From contig CAYNML010000019.1 of the NCBI GenBank assembly GCA_964398185.1, forward strand, positions 13,518 to 77,517: a stretch of DNA of 64,000 bases, in the 5' to 3' direction. Within the stretch, counting starts at the first letter, position 1; the number at the start of each line of letters is the position of its first letter. The position numbers and the translations under genes were made by a program. Of this stretch, positions 14,454-24,275 are shown one piece after another. Origin of the DNA: Fen-1058 sp964398185 (GTDB lineage: Bacteria > Chloroflexota > Anaerolineae > Fen-1058). The notes under the pieces are model-generated. The model was not told the origin of the DNA. It saw only the letters and a list, made by a program, of their open reading frames with translations, and did no database searches.

Positions 14454-17324
14454 TTATTTGCGGCGTGCGCGTTTCTTTTCGAGCAGACTGGAAGCGGTGC
14501 CGAGCGCGTCACCGGGCGGAGTGGATCGATCAGATGACGCAGCCACCGGCGGCAGCGGCGCAGCCCGATCGGTTGTCGGCGGCTCGATCGGTTCCGCTTC
14601 TCCCGATCGTTCTCCTTGCCCCGCGCGGGTGCGCTGTTTCGTTTCGAACAACGTCGTCAGGCGGTCTGATCGCGCCGGCAGGGCCTGTCGCGCCGCGCGC
14701 TGCGTGTGCCATCTCGCCGCGATCGCACTCCACGCTTTCTGCACATCACGCCGATCGATCGCCAGCCGCCGCACGCCCACATCGAACGGCAGCAGCAGCG
14801 CCGCGATCAGCAGCAGCCACGGCCACACGGGGCGCGTCGCCAGTGGTGCGCTCTGCGTGTGAGCAAACGCCTCGGCAGGATGGTCAGACGCGACCTGCCC
14901 CTGTGCCGCCAACGCGAGTTGATACAACGCATCGGGATCGGATTCGAGATGGCGATATTCCGGCGAGTACGACAGCACCCAACCCGCGCGTTCATTCACC
15001 GCTTCACCGCTGGCTGATTGTCCCGCGACGCCGATCACGTAGGCGCCCTGTTCGCGCGGCTGAAAGGTTCCTTCGTAACGGCCCGGCGCGACTTGCGGCA
15101 ACTCGATCGGTTGAGCGGACCCATCGGGCGCGACGATGTTCCCAGTCAACGTGTAACCATTGAGATAATCGCCAGCCGCGTCACGCGCATCGACGATTAC
15201 TTTCGCAGTGTCGCCCTGTTGATCGACACTCACGTTTAGCGCCGAAGCATTCGGATCGCCGATGGTGTAGCGCACGATCTGTCCCCAGAACTGCGGGAAC
15301 TTGTCCCAATCAATCCACTCCCGCGCCCAACGACCGGTGGCATCCGAGGTGAACGCCACCGCCTTGCCCAACCCATATTGCCACGCCGCGAGGATCGGAT
15401 CGTCTTGATCGGATACCAGAATTATCTGCGCGGCGTCTTTAGGAGAAGTTGCCACGTAGCCATACAGGGGCGGCGCTTCCGTAATGCCGTTCAACAGCGG
15501 CGACGATGAAACTTGCTTCGGAAAGAACTCGCCTTCTTCGATGTACGAGCGTGAAGCGAGCGTGGTTTCTTCGGTGAAGATGCTGGGGATCGATCCGGGA
15601 TCGGCGGCGAAGTGATAGCGCCCGCCGCCTGCTTCCGCGAGGCTGGGCAAAAACGGCGCGGCGTCACGCCCTACGCCCACCGTGGTCAACGTGATGTTGT
15701 TTTCGTCGTGCAGTTTCTGTACCAGTTCGGCGATGCCGCTGGGATCGGCGCCCCCGTCGGTGAGCAGGATCACGTGCTTCACCTGCGCCGGATCGTCGGG
15801 CAGCATTTTCGACATCGCCAGCACGCCCGCGTAAATGTCCGTGCCGCCGCCCATGCGAATGCTGCCAATGCGATTGATCACTTCGGTTGAATCCGATAGT
15901 TCACCCAGCGGCACAACCCACGCGGCCGCATCGTCAAACGCGATCACACCTACGCGATCAGTGGGCATGAGCAGCTCCACCGATCGGGCGGCGGCTTCCT
16001 TCGCGAGGTCGAGCTTGGTTGCGCCGCCGCTGGTCTCGCCCATGCTGCCCGAATGATCGATGATGAAGACCATGGCTAATTGCGGGCGGCGCTGCTGATC
16101 TTTGATCTGCATCTCGACGGGCAGGGCGTCTTCGATCGGGGTTTTGTAATAGCCGCCCACGCCGTAACTGGTCGGCCCGCCGATCATCACCAGGCCGCCG
16201 CCCAGATCGCGCACGTAAGAGCGCAGCGCCTCCATCTGCCGCAGCGACAATTCGCGGGCAGGCACATCGACCAGCACCACCGAGGCATAGTCGGACAACG
16301 TCGCCACATCAGAAGGCAGTTCGGCGGGCCGCATTGTTTCGACGTTAAAGTTGGCCGCTTGCAGCGCGCGAATCAACTGCGCGGCTTCGTCGGGGCGAGT
16401 CTCATTGCCGGGCAGCGGTGCGCCCTCCGGCGGTGCGACGATCAGCACCTTGGGCTCCCCCAGCACCTGCGCCACGGCGGCGAGTTCGTTGTTTTGATAC
16501 AGTCCGTCTGCTTGCGGATCGATCTGCACGGTGAAGCGCGCGAAGCCGGGATCAGTCGCGGTCAACGGAATGCTGATCGTTTGACGGCCTTTGTTGAGGC
16601 GGACACTGGCTTCGTGCACCGCTTGCCCGTCGGCCAACACGCGCAATTTCGCGTTCATGGCTTGCGTCGCGTCGAGGCTGACGCGCAGATCGAAACGTTC
16701 GCCAGCACGCAGTCGCGCGGGCGCTTCCACGGAAGTGATCAGCGCTTCGGCGCCGGGCTGCATCACGAAGGGCAGTGTGACGATCTCGACGCCGCTGGCC
16801 GCAGCAAAACGCGCGGCTTCCTCGGCATCCCCGATCGTTTGTGCGCCGTCCGACAGGATGATCATGCGCCGCGCCGCGCCCGGCGGATAGAGCGCCAGTC
16901 CCAACCGGATCGCATCGGCGAGGTTGGTCTGTCCCGTGTTCGGAATCGACGTCAACGTACCCAGTTCGCGTGACGACGACATGGCGCGTTCTACCAAAGC
17001 TTCACCACCAAACACGACGATGGCGGCTTGATCATCCGGCCCCATGTAGCTGATTGCCTGACGTGCGTAGTCGAACGCCAGGGCTTTGGCTTCGCCCGAC
17101 ATGGAATCGGAACCGTCGATCAGGAATACCACGGCCAGTTGATCGGACGGACGCGCGATCGCCATGCCGGCCAGCGCGAGGATCACACACAACACGATGA
17201 TCACCCGCAGCCCCAACGCGATCATCTCGCGCCGCCGCGCCGAGCCGCGCGCGGGCTTGCCGATCGCGATCAGGATCGGCAGCAGGCTGAGTAATAGCAG
17301 AAGCAGCGGTGTCGTGAAGTGCAT
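14454..17324 (-). CDS. large membrane protein with two von Willebrand A domains
   Basis: 956 aa. A hydrophobic N-terminus (MHFTTPLLLLLL) and a second segment (about 40-58) precede a first VWA domain (about 70-240; FLIDGSDSMS, MIDAS D-x-S-x-S). A glutamine-amidotransferase-like region (about 285-400; DLGGGLVMIGGPTSYGVGG) comes next, then a second VWA with a full MIDAS (FIIDHSGSMGE, about 425-600). A last membrane segment (about 850-870) leads to a basic cytoplasmic tail. VWA/BatA-type proteins usually work with MoxR ATPases in assembly or activation of membrane complexes. A longer open frame exists, but its extra 31 residues translate a tandem repeat, so MHFTTP at 17324 is preferred. Last gene of the operon. 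Confidence 0.85.
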   Translation of the reverse strand: MHFTTPLLLLLLSLLPILIAIGKPARGSARRREMIALGLRVIIVLCVILALAGMAIARPSDQLAVVFLIDGSDSMSGEAKALAFDYARQAISYMGPDDQAAIVVFGGEALVERAMSSSRELGTLTSIPNTGQTNLADAIRLGLALYPPGAARRMIILSDGAQTIGDAEEAARFAAASGVEIVTLPFVMQPGAEALITSVEAPARLRAGERFDLRVSLDATQAMNAKLRVLADGQAVHEASVRLNKGRQTISIPLTATDPGFARFTVQIDPQADGLYQNNELAAVAQVLGEPKVLIVAPPEGAPLPGNETRPDEAAQLIRALQAANFNVETMRPAELPSDVATLSDYASVVLVDVPARELSLRQMEALRSYVRDLGGGLVMIGGPTSYGVGGYYKTPIEDALPVEMQIKDQQRRPQLAMVFIIDHSGSMGETSGGATKLDLAKEAAARSVELLMPTDRVGVIAFDDAAAWVVPLGELSDSTEVINRIGSIRMGGGTDIYAGVLAMSKMLPDDPAQVKHVILLTDGGADPSGIAELVQKLHDENNITLTTVGVGRDAAPFLPSLAEAGGGRYHFAADPGSIPSIFTEETTLASRSYIEEGEFFPKQVSSSPLLNGITEAPPLYGYVATSPKDAAQIILVSDQDDPILAAWQYGLGKAVAFTSDATGRWAREWIDWDKFPQFWGQIVRYTIGDPNASALNVSVDQQGDTAKVIVDARDAAGDYLNGYTLTGNIVAPDGSAQPIELPQVAPGRYEGTFQPREQGAYVIGVAGQSASGEAVNERAGWVLSYSPEYRHLESDPDALYQLALAAQGQVASDHPAEAFAHTQSAPLATRPVWPWLLLIAALLLPFDVGVRRLAIDRRDVQKAWSAIAARWHTQRAARQALPARSDRLTTLFETKQRTRAGQGERSGEAEPIEPPTTDRAAPLPPVAASSDRSTPPGDALGTASSLLEKKRARRK

Positions 17325-17325
17325 G

Positions 17326-17404
17326 ATGAGCGTAATGCGTAAAACGTGATGCGTAAAACGTAATGCGTAAAGCGTGATGCGTAAAGCGTGATGCGTGAAC
17401 GTCT
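17326..17404. repeat. 14-bp tandem repeat in the operon spacer
   Basis: About five copies of a 14-bp unit reading TRATGCGTAAARCG on the plus strand, starting just upstream of the VWA gene start at 17324. The copies differ at one or two positions. Confidence 0.75.
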
Positions 17405-17446
17405 TACCAGCAACCACCTACCAATGACCAACAACTAACTACCAGC
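17404..17446. repeat. short ACCAnCTA-type repeat between two VWA genes
   Basis: Imperfect heptamer-like units (TACCAGC, CACCTACCA, TGACCAACA, ACTACCAGCTA) fill the bases between the 14-bp array and the stop of the upstream gene. Low complexity; no promoter seen. Confidence 0.4.
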
Positions 17447-19311
17447 TACAATCTTCTCCGTCCGTGATACACCCACCACTCGATGATCAAGATCAGCAGC
17501 GCCAGGGCAGCCAGCCACGGCCACCATTCCTGCCAGCCCGTCTCATCGGCTTGCGCGGAAGTGATCTGGCTCGGCCCGACGCGAATCGTGTCCGTTGGAC
17601 GGATGTCCGACTCCGCCGGATCGAACAGGTTGACGGCGAAGTAATCGATGGCCTGCTGCTCGCCGCTGATCAACGTGACGCCATACGCGCCCAGTTCCTG
17701 CGTATCCTTGAAGACCACCTCGCCGCCGGCGGGCCGCACGGTGTAGACTTCATTCGACGGCGAAGCGATGGCGACTGTGTTCACACCGGGATCAGGCTTG
17801 ATAATCACGCTGTTGCCGGGTGAAACGCCATCGGGCACGTCGAACGACCGCCCCGGGGCGAGGTAGTTGATCAAATTGACCAGCAGGATCGGGAAGGTCA
17901 CTTGCAGCGGCAGATCAGAATCGTGCAGATCGAACGTGATGGCGCCCACGCGCCGCACGCCCGTATCGCCGACGAGCACCAACGGCCCGCCGTCGGAATC
18001 GACGAGCGTCCGCGCCCACTGCGGCGGATCGATATACCTGGCTGCACGCACGTGGACGTTGCTCCAGTTCACATCACGCGTCACCGGCGAATCGCTCACG
18101 CGCGCGTGGGTGGTGTTGCTGAAAACGCCGCTGACCCGCAGCACCGCATTCTGCGGCGGGTTGATGAACAGCGTGGGCTTGAAGGGTAGATCGTCGGGCG
18201 CGAGGCCGTCGAAGATGTAGAGATCGAATTCGTCCTGCGGCATGATCAGCGAGCCGTTATCTTGCGGAATGGCGCGAAAGGCCTGCACATCGGGAATGGC
18301 GGCCAGCAATTGCTCAAGAAAAACGTTACCCTGTGACACCAGCAGCACGCGCCGCGATCCGGCTGGATTGTTGATGGCGAAGGCGGCATTGTCGAGCGAG
18401 AGCGCATCGACGGGCTGCGTGGCTTGATCGGGTCTAGAGATCTTCGCCTGATAGATCGCCGGCTCGCGCGGCAGATCGCTCAGGATCACGTGCTGCGTTT
18501 CGCCCGCTGGCAGATCGAGTGTTTGTGCATTTAACAGCGCGTCGCCGCGATAGAGCGAGAGGATCACCGATCGATCCGCGTCGCCGTTGTTCGTGACACT
18601 GGCGAACAACTCTGCGCCGTTTTTGGTGGGGCGCAGCGACAAGGCGGCGATGCTCACGTTATCGCTTGCTTCACCGATCGGGACGTAGCGCACTTCACCC
18701 GGCAGCGGCGGCAGGTTCTGCGGCAGGCCGCCATCAGAGATGATGATCGTCGTGGGTTGATCGGCCTGCCGGCTGAGCGCGCCTGCGGCCAGCGCCAGCG
18801 CGGCATTCCAGTTCGCTGCGCCGTTTGTCGGTTGAGCTGCATCCAGCGCTCGTCTGATCTCAGTCCGATCGGTTTCGGCGGAAGCGACCACCTGCGGCTG
18901 CTGCCCCGCGACGATGACGGTGACGGGTGCCTCGGCGGGCAGCGCATCGATCGTGTCCTGTGCCGCGCGGCGTGCGGCATCGAAGCGCGTCGGTTCAACA
19001 TCGATCGCGTTCATCGAGGCTGACGCATCGAGGATGATGACGCTCGATCCGCTGGCGAGCGCGGGGACGCTGAGGGCCGGTCGGGCCAGCGCGAGGATCA
19101 ACGCGGCAAGGATCAAGAGTTGCAACAGCAGCAGCAGGTTGCGGCGCAGTCTTTGCCACGGCGCATTGGCCTGTCGATCGCGCAGCACCATCTGCCACAG
19201 CAGCGTCGACGACACCGTCACCTCGCGGCGGCGCAGCTTGAGCATGTAGAAGATGATGATGGGAATCGCCAGCGCGCTGAGGGCTAACGCGGCGGGAGCA
19301 AGTAAGTTCAT
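17446..19311 (-). CDS. BatA-like membrane protein with VWA domain
   Basis: 621 aa. It starts with the BatA/aerotolerance N-terminus: a membrane segment (about 5-22), the KLRRREVTVSSTLLW stretch (the RREVPVSSTLLW-type family signature) and a second segment (about 55-77). A VWA-like domain (about 90-240; VIILDASASMNA, MIDAS) and about 350 residues of mixed beta domains follow, ending in a C-terminal membrane segment and a short basic tail. The start MNLLAPAALAL at 19311 matches the family and avoids a repeat-derived extension of 18 residues. Likely acts with the neighbouring MoxR and DUF58 proteins at the membrane; the substrate is unknown. Confidence 0.86.
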   Translation of the reverse strand: MNLLAPAALALSALAIPIIIFYMLKLRRREVTVSSTLLWQMVLRDRQANAPWQRLRRNLLLLLQLLILAALILALARPALSVPALASGSSVIILDASASMNAIDVEPTRFDAARRAAQDTIDALPAEAPVTVIVAGQQPQVVASAETDRTEIRRALDAAQPTNGAANWNAALALAAGALSRQADQPTTIIISDGGLPQNLPPLPGEVRYVPIGEASDNVSIAALSLRPTKNGAELFASVTNNGDADRSVILSLYRGDALLNAQTLDLPAGETQHVILSDLPREPAIYQAKISRPDQATQPVDALSLDNAAFAINNPAGSRRVLLVSQGNVFLEQLLAAIPDVQAFRAIPQDNGSLIMPQDEFDLYIFDGLAPDDLPFKPTLFINPPQNAVLRVSGVFSNTTHARVSDSPVTRDVNWSNVHVRAARYIDPPQWARTLVDSDGGPLVLVGDTGVRRVGAITFDLHDSDLPLQVTFPILLVNLINYLAPGRSFDVPDGVSPGNSVIIKPDPGVNTVAIASPSNEVYTVRPAGGEVVFKDTQELGAYGVTLISGEQQAIDYFAVNLFDPAESDIRPTDTIRVGPSQITSAQADETGWQEWWPWLAALALLILIIEWWVYHGRRRL

Positions 19312-19321
19312 GTTGTAATGG

Positions 19322-19410
19322 GACGCTGATAACGCGGATTGCGCGGACAAAGGCAGCTGCAACAAAAATCAGAGTTCATCTTCCTGATCGGCGTTATCTG
19401 CGTTCGTGTT
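19322..19410. repeat. imperfect inverted repeat in the operon spacer
   Basis: CGCTGATAACGCGGAT near 19324 and its near-complement ATCGGCGTTATCTGCG near 19388 form an imperfect inverted repeat spanning the spacer between the DUF58 and BatA-like genes. A stem of about 14 bp with two or three mismatches. Confidence 0.45.
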
Positions 19411-19411
19411 G

Positions 19412-20299
19412 CTATTTCACTATTCCCGCTTTCCGCATGTCGTACAACACCACTTCATCCCACGGTCGATCGGTCTGCACGGCCAGATAGCGCACGCCGC
19501 GCGCACGGCAAAAAGCCTGTGCTTCACCACGCCACGTTGCCACGCGCGCCCGATAGGCATCACGCAGTCCGCCGTCCACGCTGACTTCCTGCGCGCCGCC
19601 GGTTTCAATATCGATCAACTTGAGATCGCCGGCCAATGGCGGATCGATCTCATCCGGCGACAGCACGTGCACGATGCTCACTTCGTGGCCGCGTTGCTGC
19701 AGCAGCTTCACGGCGGCTTGATAACCGTTGGGTGAGAGCAAATCCGAAATCAGAATCACCACTCCCGGTCGGCGCGGCTTGATCAAATAACGGCGCGTGG
19801 CGGCTTCGAGATCAGTCATGCCTGCGGCTTGCTGTGCTTCCAGGAATTTGAGAAGTTGCATCAAGTATTGCTGGCCGCGCAGTGAGACTTCCGAGGTCTC
19901 TGAGACTTTGGAAGTCTTTAGCGTGGATACCGTCACCCGATCGCCGGTACTCAACCCGATCGATCCGACTCCCGCCGCCAGCCGCAGGGCATAGTTGAAC
20001 TTGTGCTGCGCGCCCTCGCCCCACTCCATCGATTGCGAGGCGTCCACCAGCAGGTGAACAGCCAGGTCTTCCTCCTCCTCGCGCAGTTTGACGTAGGGGC
20101 GATCGAGTCTCGCGTAGACATTCCAGTCTACGCGGCGCAAATCATCGCCGGGGACGTAATCGCGGAAGTCGGCGAAATCCAGCCCCGCGCCGCGCTTGAG
20201 CGATCGCCGCTCGCCGCGCAGCGCGCCCGCGCGCACCCGCGCGGTGACGAGGGTGAGTTGTTGCAGTTTGCGGAGGGAGGTTTCGTCGAAGAGCAGCAT
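19412..20299 (-). CDS. DUF58 domain protein
   Basis: 295-aa cytoplasmic protein with a VWA-like fold, the usual partner of MoxR ATPases. The family core is clear: GLDFADFRDYVPGDDLRRVDWN (about 42-63), then VHLLVDASQSMEWG, a MIDAS-like D-x-S-x-S. An insertion (KTSKVSETSEVS, about 130-141) after GDRVTVST is encoded by two near-copies of a 17-bp repeat related to an intergenic repeat elsewhere in the window. The start MLLFDETSLRK at 20299 is chosen over an ATG 36 bases upstream, which lies in repeat sequence. Confidence 0.88.
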   Translation of the reverse strand: MLLFDETSLRKLQQLTLVTARVRAGALRGERRSLKRGAGLDFADFRDYVPGDDLRRVDWNVYARLDRPYVKLREEEEDLAVHLLVDASQSMEWGEGAQHKFNYALRLAAGVGSIGLSTGDRVTVSTLKTSKVSETSEVSLRGQQYLMQLLKFLEAQQAAGMTDLEAATRRYLIKPRRPGVVILISDLLSPNGYQAAVKLLQQRGHEVSIVHVLSPDEIDPPLAGDLKLIDIETGGAQEVSVDGGLRDAYRARVATWRGEAQAFCRARGVRYLAVQTDRPWDEVVLYDMRKAGIVK

Positions 20300-20369
20300 G
20301 ATGGTGCGTAAAGAGTAACGAGTAACAAGTAACAAGTAATAACAACGCTGGCGTTTTACTCGTTACTCG

Positions 20370-20385
<16 letters not shown>
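20295..20385. repeat. GAGTAACA-type tandem repeat with inverted copy
   Basis: Copies of an 8-bp unit (GAGTAACG, AGTAACA, AGTAACA, AGTAATA) followed after GCTGGCG by the inverted run ACTCGTTACTCGTTACTTGTT. The two halves can form a long hairpin. The right half supplies the last codons and stop of the MoxR gene. Confidence 0.65.
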
Positions 20386-21353
<968 letters not shown>

Positions 21354-21395
21354 GGGAATCCTTTGTTGATGTGTGAAAAGTGAAAAGTGAAGAGT

Positions 21396-21468
21396 GAAAC
21401 GTAATGCGTAAAACGTAATGCGTAAAACGTAATGCGTAAAACGTAATGCGTAAAGCGTAATGCGTAAT
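21396..21468. repeat. 14-bp tandem repeat upstream of the MoxR gene
   Basis: Five copies of ACGTAATGCGTAAA in a row, the last differing at one or two bases, preceded by short GTGAAAAGTGAAAAGTGAAG units and followed by an inverted TTACGTTTTACGTTTCACG. The same unit as the array at 17326-17404. Confidence 0.8.
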
Positions 21469-21502
21469 TGTGCCCTTACGTTTTACGTTTCACGTTTTAT
21501 TC

Positions 21503-23152
21503 TTACGGCTCCAGCGAGCTAAAGTACTGGCGAATCAAATCGCGCAACTGCGGCGGGACTTGCCCGCTGTCAATCGCTTGACGATAGGCATTGGCGTATT
21601 CGGCAAAGACTTGCGTGTACGGCACTTGACTTGGATTGTTCGTGCCGGGCGTGACACCGCTCTGCCCCATCACCTCGCCGTTGGGATCGCCGCTGCCGGG
21701 CAGGGTGACGGTATCCTCGCCGCTGCCGCCCAGCCGCGACGGTGCGTAGATCGGTTCGTAAGTCTTCTCGCCGCCGTCGCCCGGCGCGTTGCTTTGATCG
21801 ATGGGATTGGAACCGGCTTCCGGGCCGCGCGCATTGCCGCTGTCGCCCGATCCGCGACCCGATCCTGCTCCACTGCCCGTTGATCCCTGTTGCGACGACG
21901 ATCCGTTTTGTCCCGATCCTTGTCCCGGCTGGTTGCCCAGACCCGATTGATTGCCTGCGCCCGATTGATTCCCCTGCGCCGTCTGGCCCTGCGCGCTTTT
22001 TCCGGCGGCGATCATCCGTTGGCGACCCTGACCCATTTGCGCTGATACTTTACGCGCCACATTCGATCGCGCCACCTGCTGTGCGGTCTGACTCATCGAC
22101 TGCGCGGCTTGATCCAACGCTTGCTGAGCCTGTTGCGCATCGCCATTGCGCGCGGCTGCGGCGGCTTCACGCAATTGCTGCGCCAACGCGGGATTGCCGG
22201 CCTGCACGGACTCGGCCATGTTCTCCAATTGATCGGCCAACTGTGCGCGTTCTTCCGCCGAAAGTTGACTCACGTCGAGATTGCGCAGGTCTTCGGCGGC
22301 GGCCAGAAAATCACCTTCAGCCAGATTCTGTCCAAACGCTTGCAGCGCGCTGCCCTCGGCCTGCGATAGCTTGCGTCCCGCCTGCCGCAATGCCTCGGCT
22401 TGCGCTTCGGCTTCACTGCTGGTCAGCGATTCAAATCTCTTCTCGCTCTGCGTCAACACAGCGGTGGCCTGTTCCAGCGATTGCGCGTCCTTCAGGCGCT
22501 GCTGCGTTTCCTTTAGCGCTTCCAGCATTTCGCGGCGCTGCTCTTCCGTCAAGGTGCGATCGGCTTCGACAGCCTGACGAATTTCTTCGACCTGGGCGGC
22601 TTCGGCGGCGATGGCGCTCTGCACGGCGCGGGTCTGCGCGGCCAGTTGAAAGAACGACTCGCCGCGCCACGCGACGATCATGACGGCGAGCAACAACACG
22701 CTGGTAAACAAAGCATCGACACGCTTGATCCGCAAGGGGAGTTGTTGACGCGCATTCACTTGTACTGCGCAGGCCAGCGCGTCTTGCAGTTGAAGTCGCT
22801 CGATTTCGCCGGAAGATCGATCGGCTTGAGAAAGTTCCAGCGCGGTGCTGATGCGTTCGCGCAGCCCGAAATCTCGATCGAACCGGCGGGCCGCCCCCAG
22901 CCGATCGAGCGGCCACACAAACGCCAGTGCCGCCGCCCCGATCGATCCGATCAACATCAAGCCGATTGCGATGACGATGAACTCGCTTCGCAGCAGCAGG
23001 CCGCGCAGCACGGCGACCACGGTGATGAGCAGCGCCAGCGCCAAGGCAAGCGCCGCGCCGCGCAGCGACCAGCGCACGGCGCGCTGGAGCCGGTAGCGCC
23101 GCACCCAGCGATCGAGATGGTAGTTGAGATCAATCACAGCAGGGTGGGTCAT
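21503..23152 (-). CDS. coiled-coil membrane protein with low-complexity Gly/Gln/Ser region
   Basis: 549 aa. Two adjacent membrane segments (about 30-52 and 58-80) and a third (about 148-165) are followed by a long Ala/Gln/Glu-rich coiled coil (about 175-390). A Gly-Gln-Ser-Asn-rich linker (about 395-470) leads to a short C-terminal domain ending FAEYANAYRQAIDSGQVPPQ (about 510-549). The layout resembles DUF4175-like proteins found beside MoxR/DUF58/VWA genes, but I would not name it more precisely. Position between the ABC exporter genes and moxR suggests a structural or scaffold part of the same system. Confidence 0.75.
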   Translation of the reverse strand: MTHPAVIDLNYHLDRWVRRYRLQRAVRWSLRGAALALALALLITVVAVLRGLLLRSEFIVIAIGLMLIGSIGAAALAFVWPLDRLGAARRFDRDFGLRERISTALELSQADRSSGEIERLQLQDALACAVQVNARQQLPLRIKRVDALFTSVLLLAVMIVAWRGESFFQLAAQTRAVQSAIAAEAAQVEEIRQAVEADRTLTEEQRREMLEALKETQQRLKDAQSLEQATAVLTQSEKRFESLTSSEAEAQAEALRQAGRKLSQAEGSALQAFGQNLAEGDFLAAAEDLRNLDVSQLSAEERAQLADQLENMAESVQAGNPALAQQLREAAAAARNGDAQQAQQALDQAAQSMSQTAQQVARSNVARKVSAQMGQGRQRMIAAGKSAQGQTAQGNQSGAGNQSGLGNQPGQGSGQNGSSSQQGSTGSGAGSGRGSGDSGNARGPEAGSNPIDQSNAPGDGGEKTYEPIYAPSRLGGSGEDTVTLPGSGDPNGEVMGQSGVTPGTNNPSQVPYTQVFAEYANAYRQAIDSGQVPPQLRDLIRQYFSSLEP

Positions 23153-23231
23153 GTCTGAGCAGCGTTATCAACTCGCGGGGCAAGACACCTTCCCGCAACA
23201 AGCGCGGGACTTCGCCTGGCCCTGCACCTTT

Positions 23232-24203
23232 CTATTTATCGACGCGCTTCACCAGGCGCACGCTGGCCGCGATCAAGATCAGGCTGAGCAGCAAATAGAT
23301 CACCGAATAGGCGATCCACGGCGCGGGATAAGTGACTGATGTGCCGCCGCTGATGGTGAAAGTCATGGTGAAGGCCGATTGACTATCCAACAAGATGGCC
23401 AGCGTGGCGACGCCGGCCGACAGCGGCGAAAGGGCGATGAGCAGCCAGAGAATGAAGTTGCGCAGCAGCTCAGCTTCAGCCATGGCCGCCGAGGTGCTCG
23501 ACAAGCCGCTGGTATAAACGCTTGAATAGACCATGGCCGAGAGCAGCCCCTGCACGATCAACATGAAGACGGGCAGCCCAAAGGTCAGCAGCAGCGTGAC
23601 CACCGTGGAGACCGCCGTGGCCTGCGAGGTGCGCCGCATGAGGCTGGAGAAGAACAGGCCGAGGCAGCTGAAGGCGATGGCGGTCACGATCAGAAAGACG
23701 CTGGCGATGGTGATTTCTTCCAGCGTCACGCCGCCAAAGAGAAAACTGAGGCTGGCGATGGGAATGGCGGACAGGATGAGCACCAGGTTGAACAGCACCG
23801 CCGCCGCCAGTTTGCCCAGCACCAGCGAGCGCGCCGGCAGCAGCGTGGTGCGCAGCAGTTCAAAGGTCTGCCGTTCGCGTTCCGACGAGATGGCGCCCAC
23901 CGCCGCCGCTGATGAGGTGAAACAGGTGATGAGCAGCTGCAAGCCCACGGTGACGGCGAAGATCGTCTTGCCCAGGCTTTGCAGGCCGCTGGGCGAAACG
24001 ATGACTTGCGCGGAGGCGGCGTAAGCGGCATAGATGAGCGAGACGAGTCCGCCCAGCAGCATGGCGTTCACCGTCAAGACCGCGAAGGCGCGCCGCCCGC
24101 GCATGCGTCCGCGCATCTCCTTCAACGTGATGGGGTTGCGGCGCAGCGTCTCGCCTAAGGAGCGGCGCTGCTTGACGGCTGGTTGAGCAGGGATGGCTGA
24201 CAT
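23232..24203 (-). CDS. ABC-2 type permease
   Basis: 323-aa integral membrane protein with six predicted segments. RNPITLKEMRGRMRGRRAF at the N-terminus (about 20-38) is the cytoplasmic entry region typical of Gld/ABC-2 permeases, and ISSERERQTFELLRTTLLPARSL (about 105-127) is the conserved cytoplasmic loop contacting the ATPase. It pairs with the ATPase encoded 72 bases upstream. Substrate unknown. Confidence 0.88.
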   Translation of the reverse strand: MSAIPAQPAVKQRRSLGETLRRNPITLKEMRGRMRGRRAFAVLTVNAMLLGGLVSLIYAAYAASAQVIVSPSGLQSLGKTIFAVTVGLQLLITCFTSSAAAVGAISSERERQTFELLRTTLLPARSLVLGKLAAAVLFNLVLILSAIPIASLSFLFGGVTLEEITIASVFLIVTAIAFSCLGLFFSSLMRRTSQATAVSTVVTLLLTFGLPVFMLIVQGLLSAMVYSSVYTSGLSSTSAAMAEAELLRNFILWLLIALSPLSAGVATLAILLDSQSAFTMTFTISGGTSVTYPAPWIAYSVIYLLLSLILIAASVRLVKRVDK

Positions 24204-24275
24204 ATTCGTTCCTCAACACTGGCTCTCAAACCGCGTCCGCGCGGTCGAGGCGCAAAAGAACTCCGGTTTCTTTCA

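Noticed and set aside
17325..17417. Arg/His/Leu-rich N-terminal extension of the large VWA protein
   Set aside because: It is the translation of a 14-bp tandem repeat (HHALRITLYALRFTHH) and not a leader peptide.
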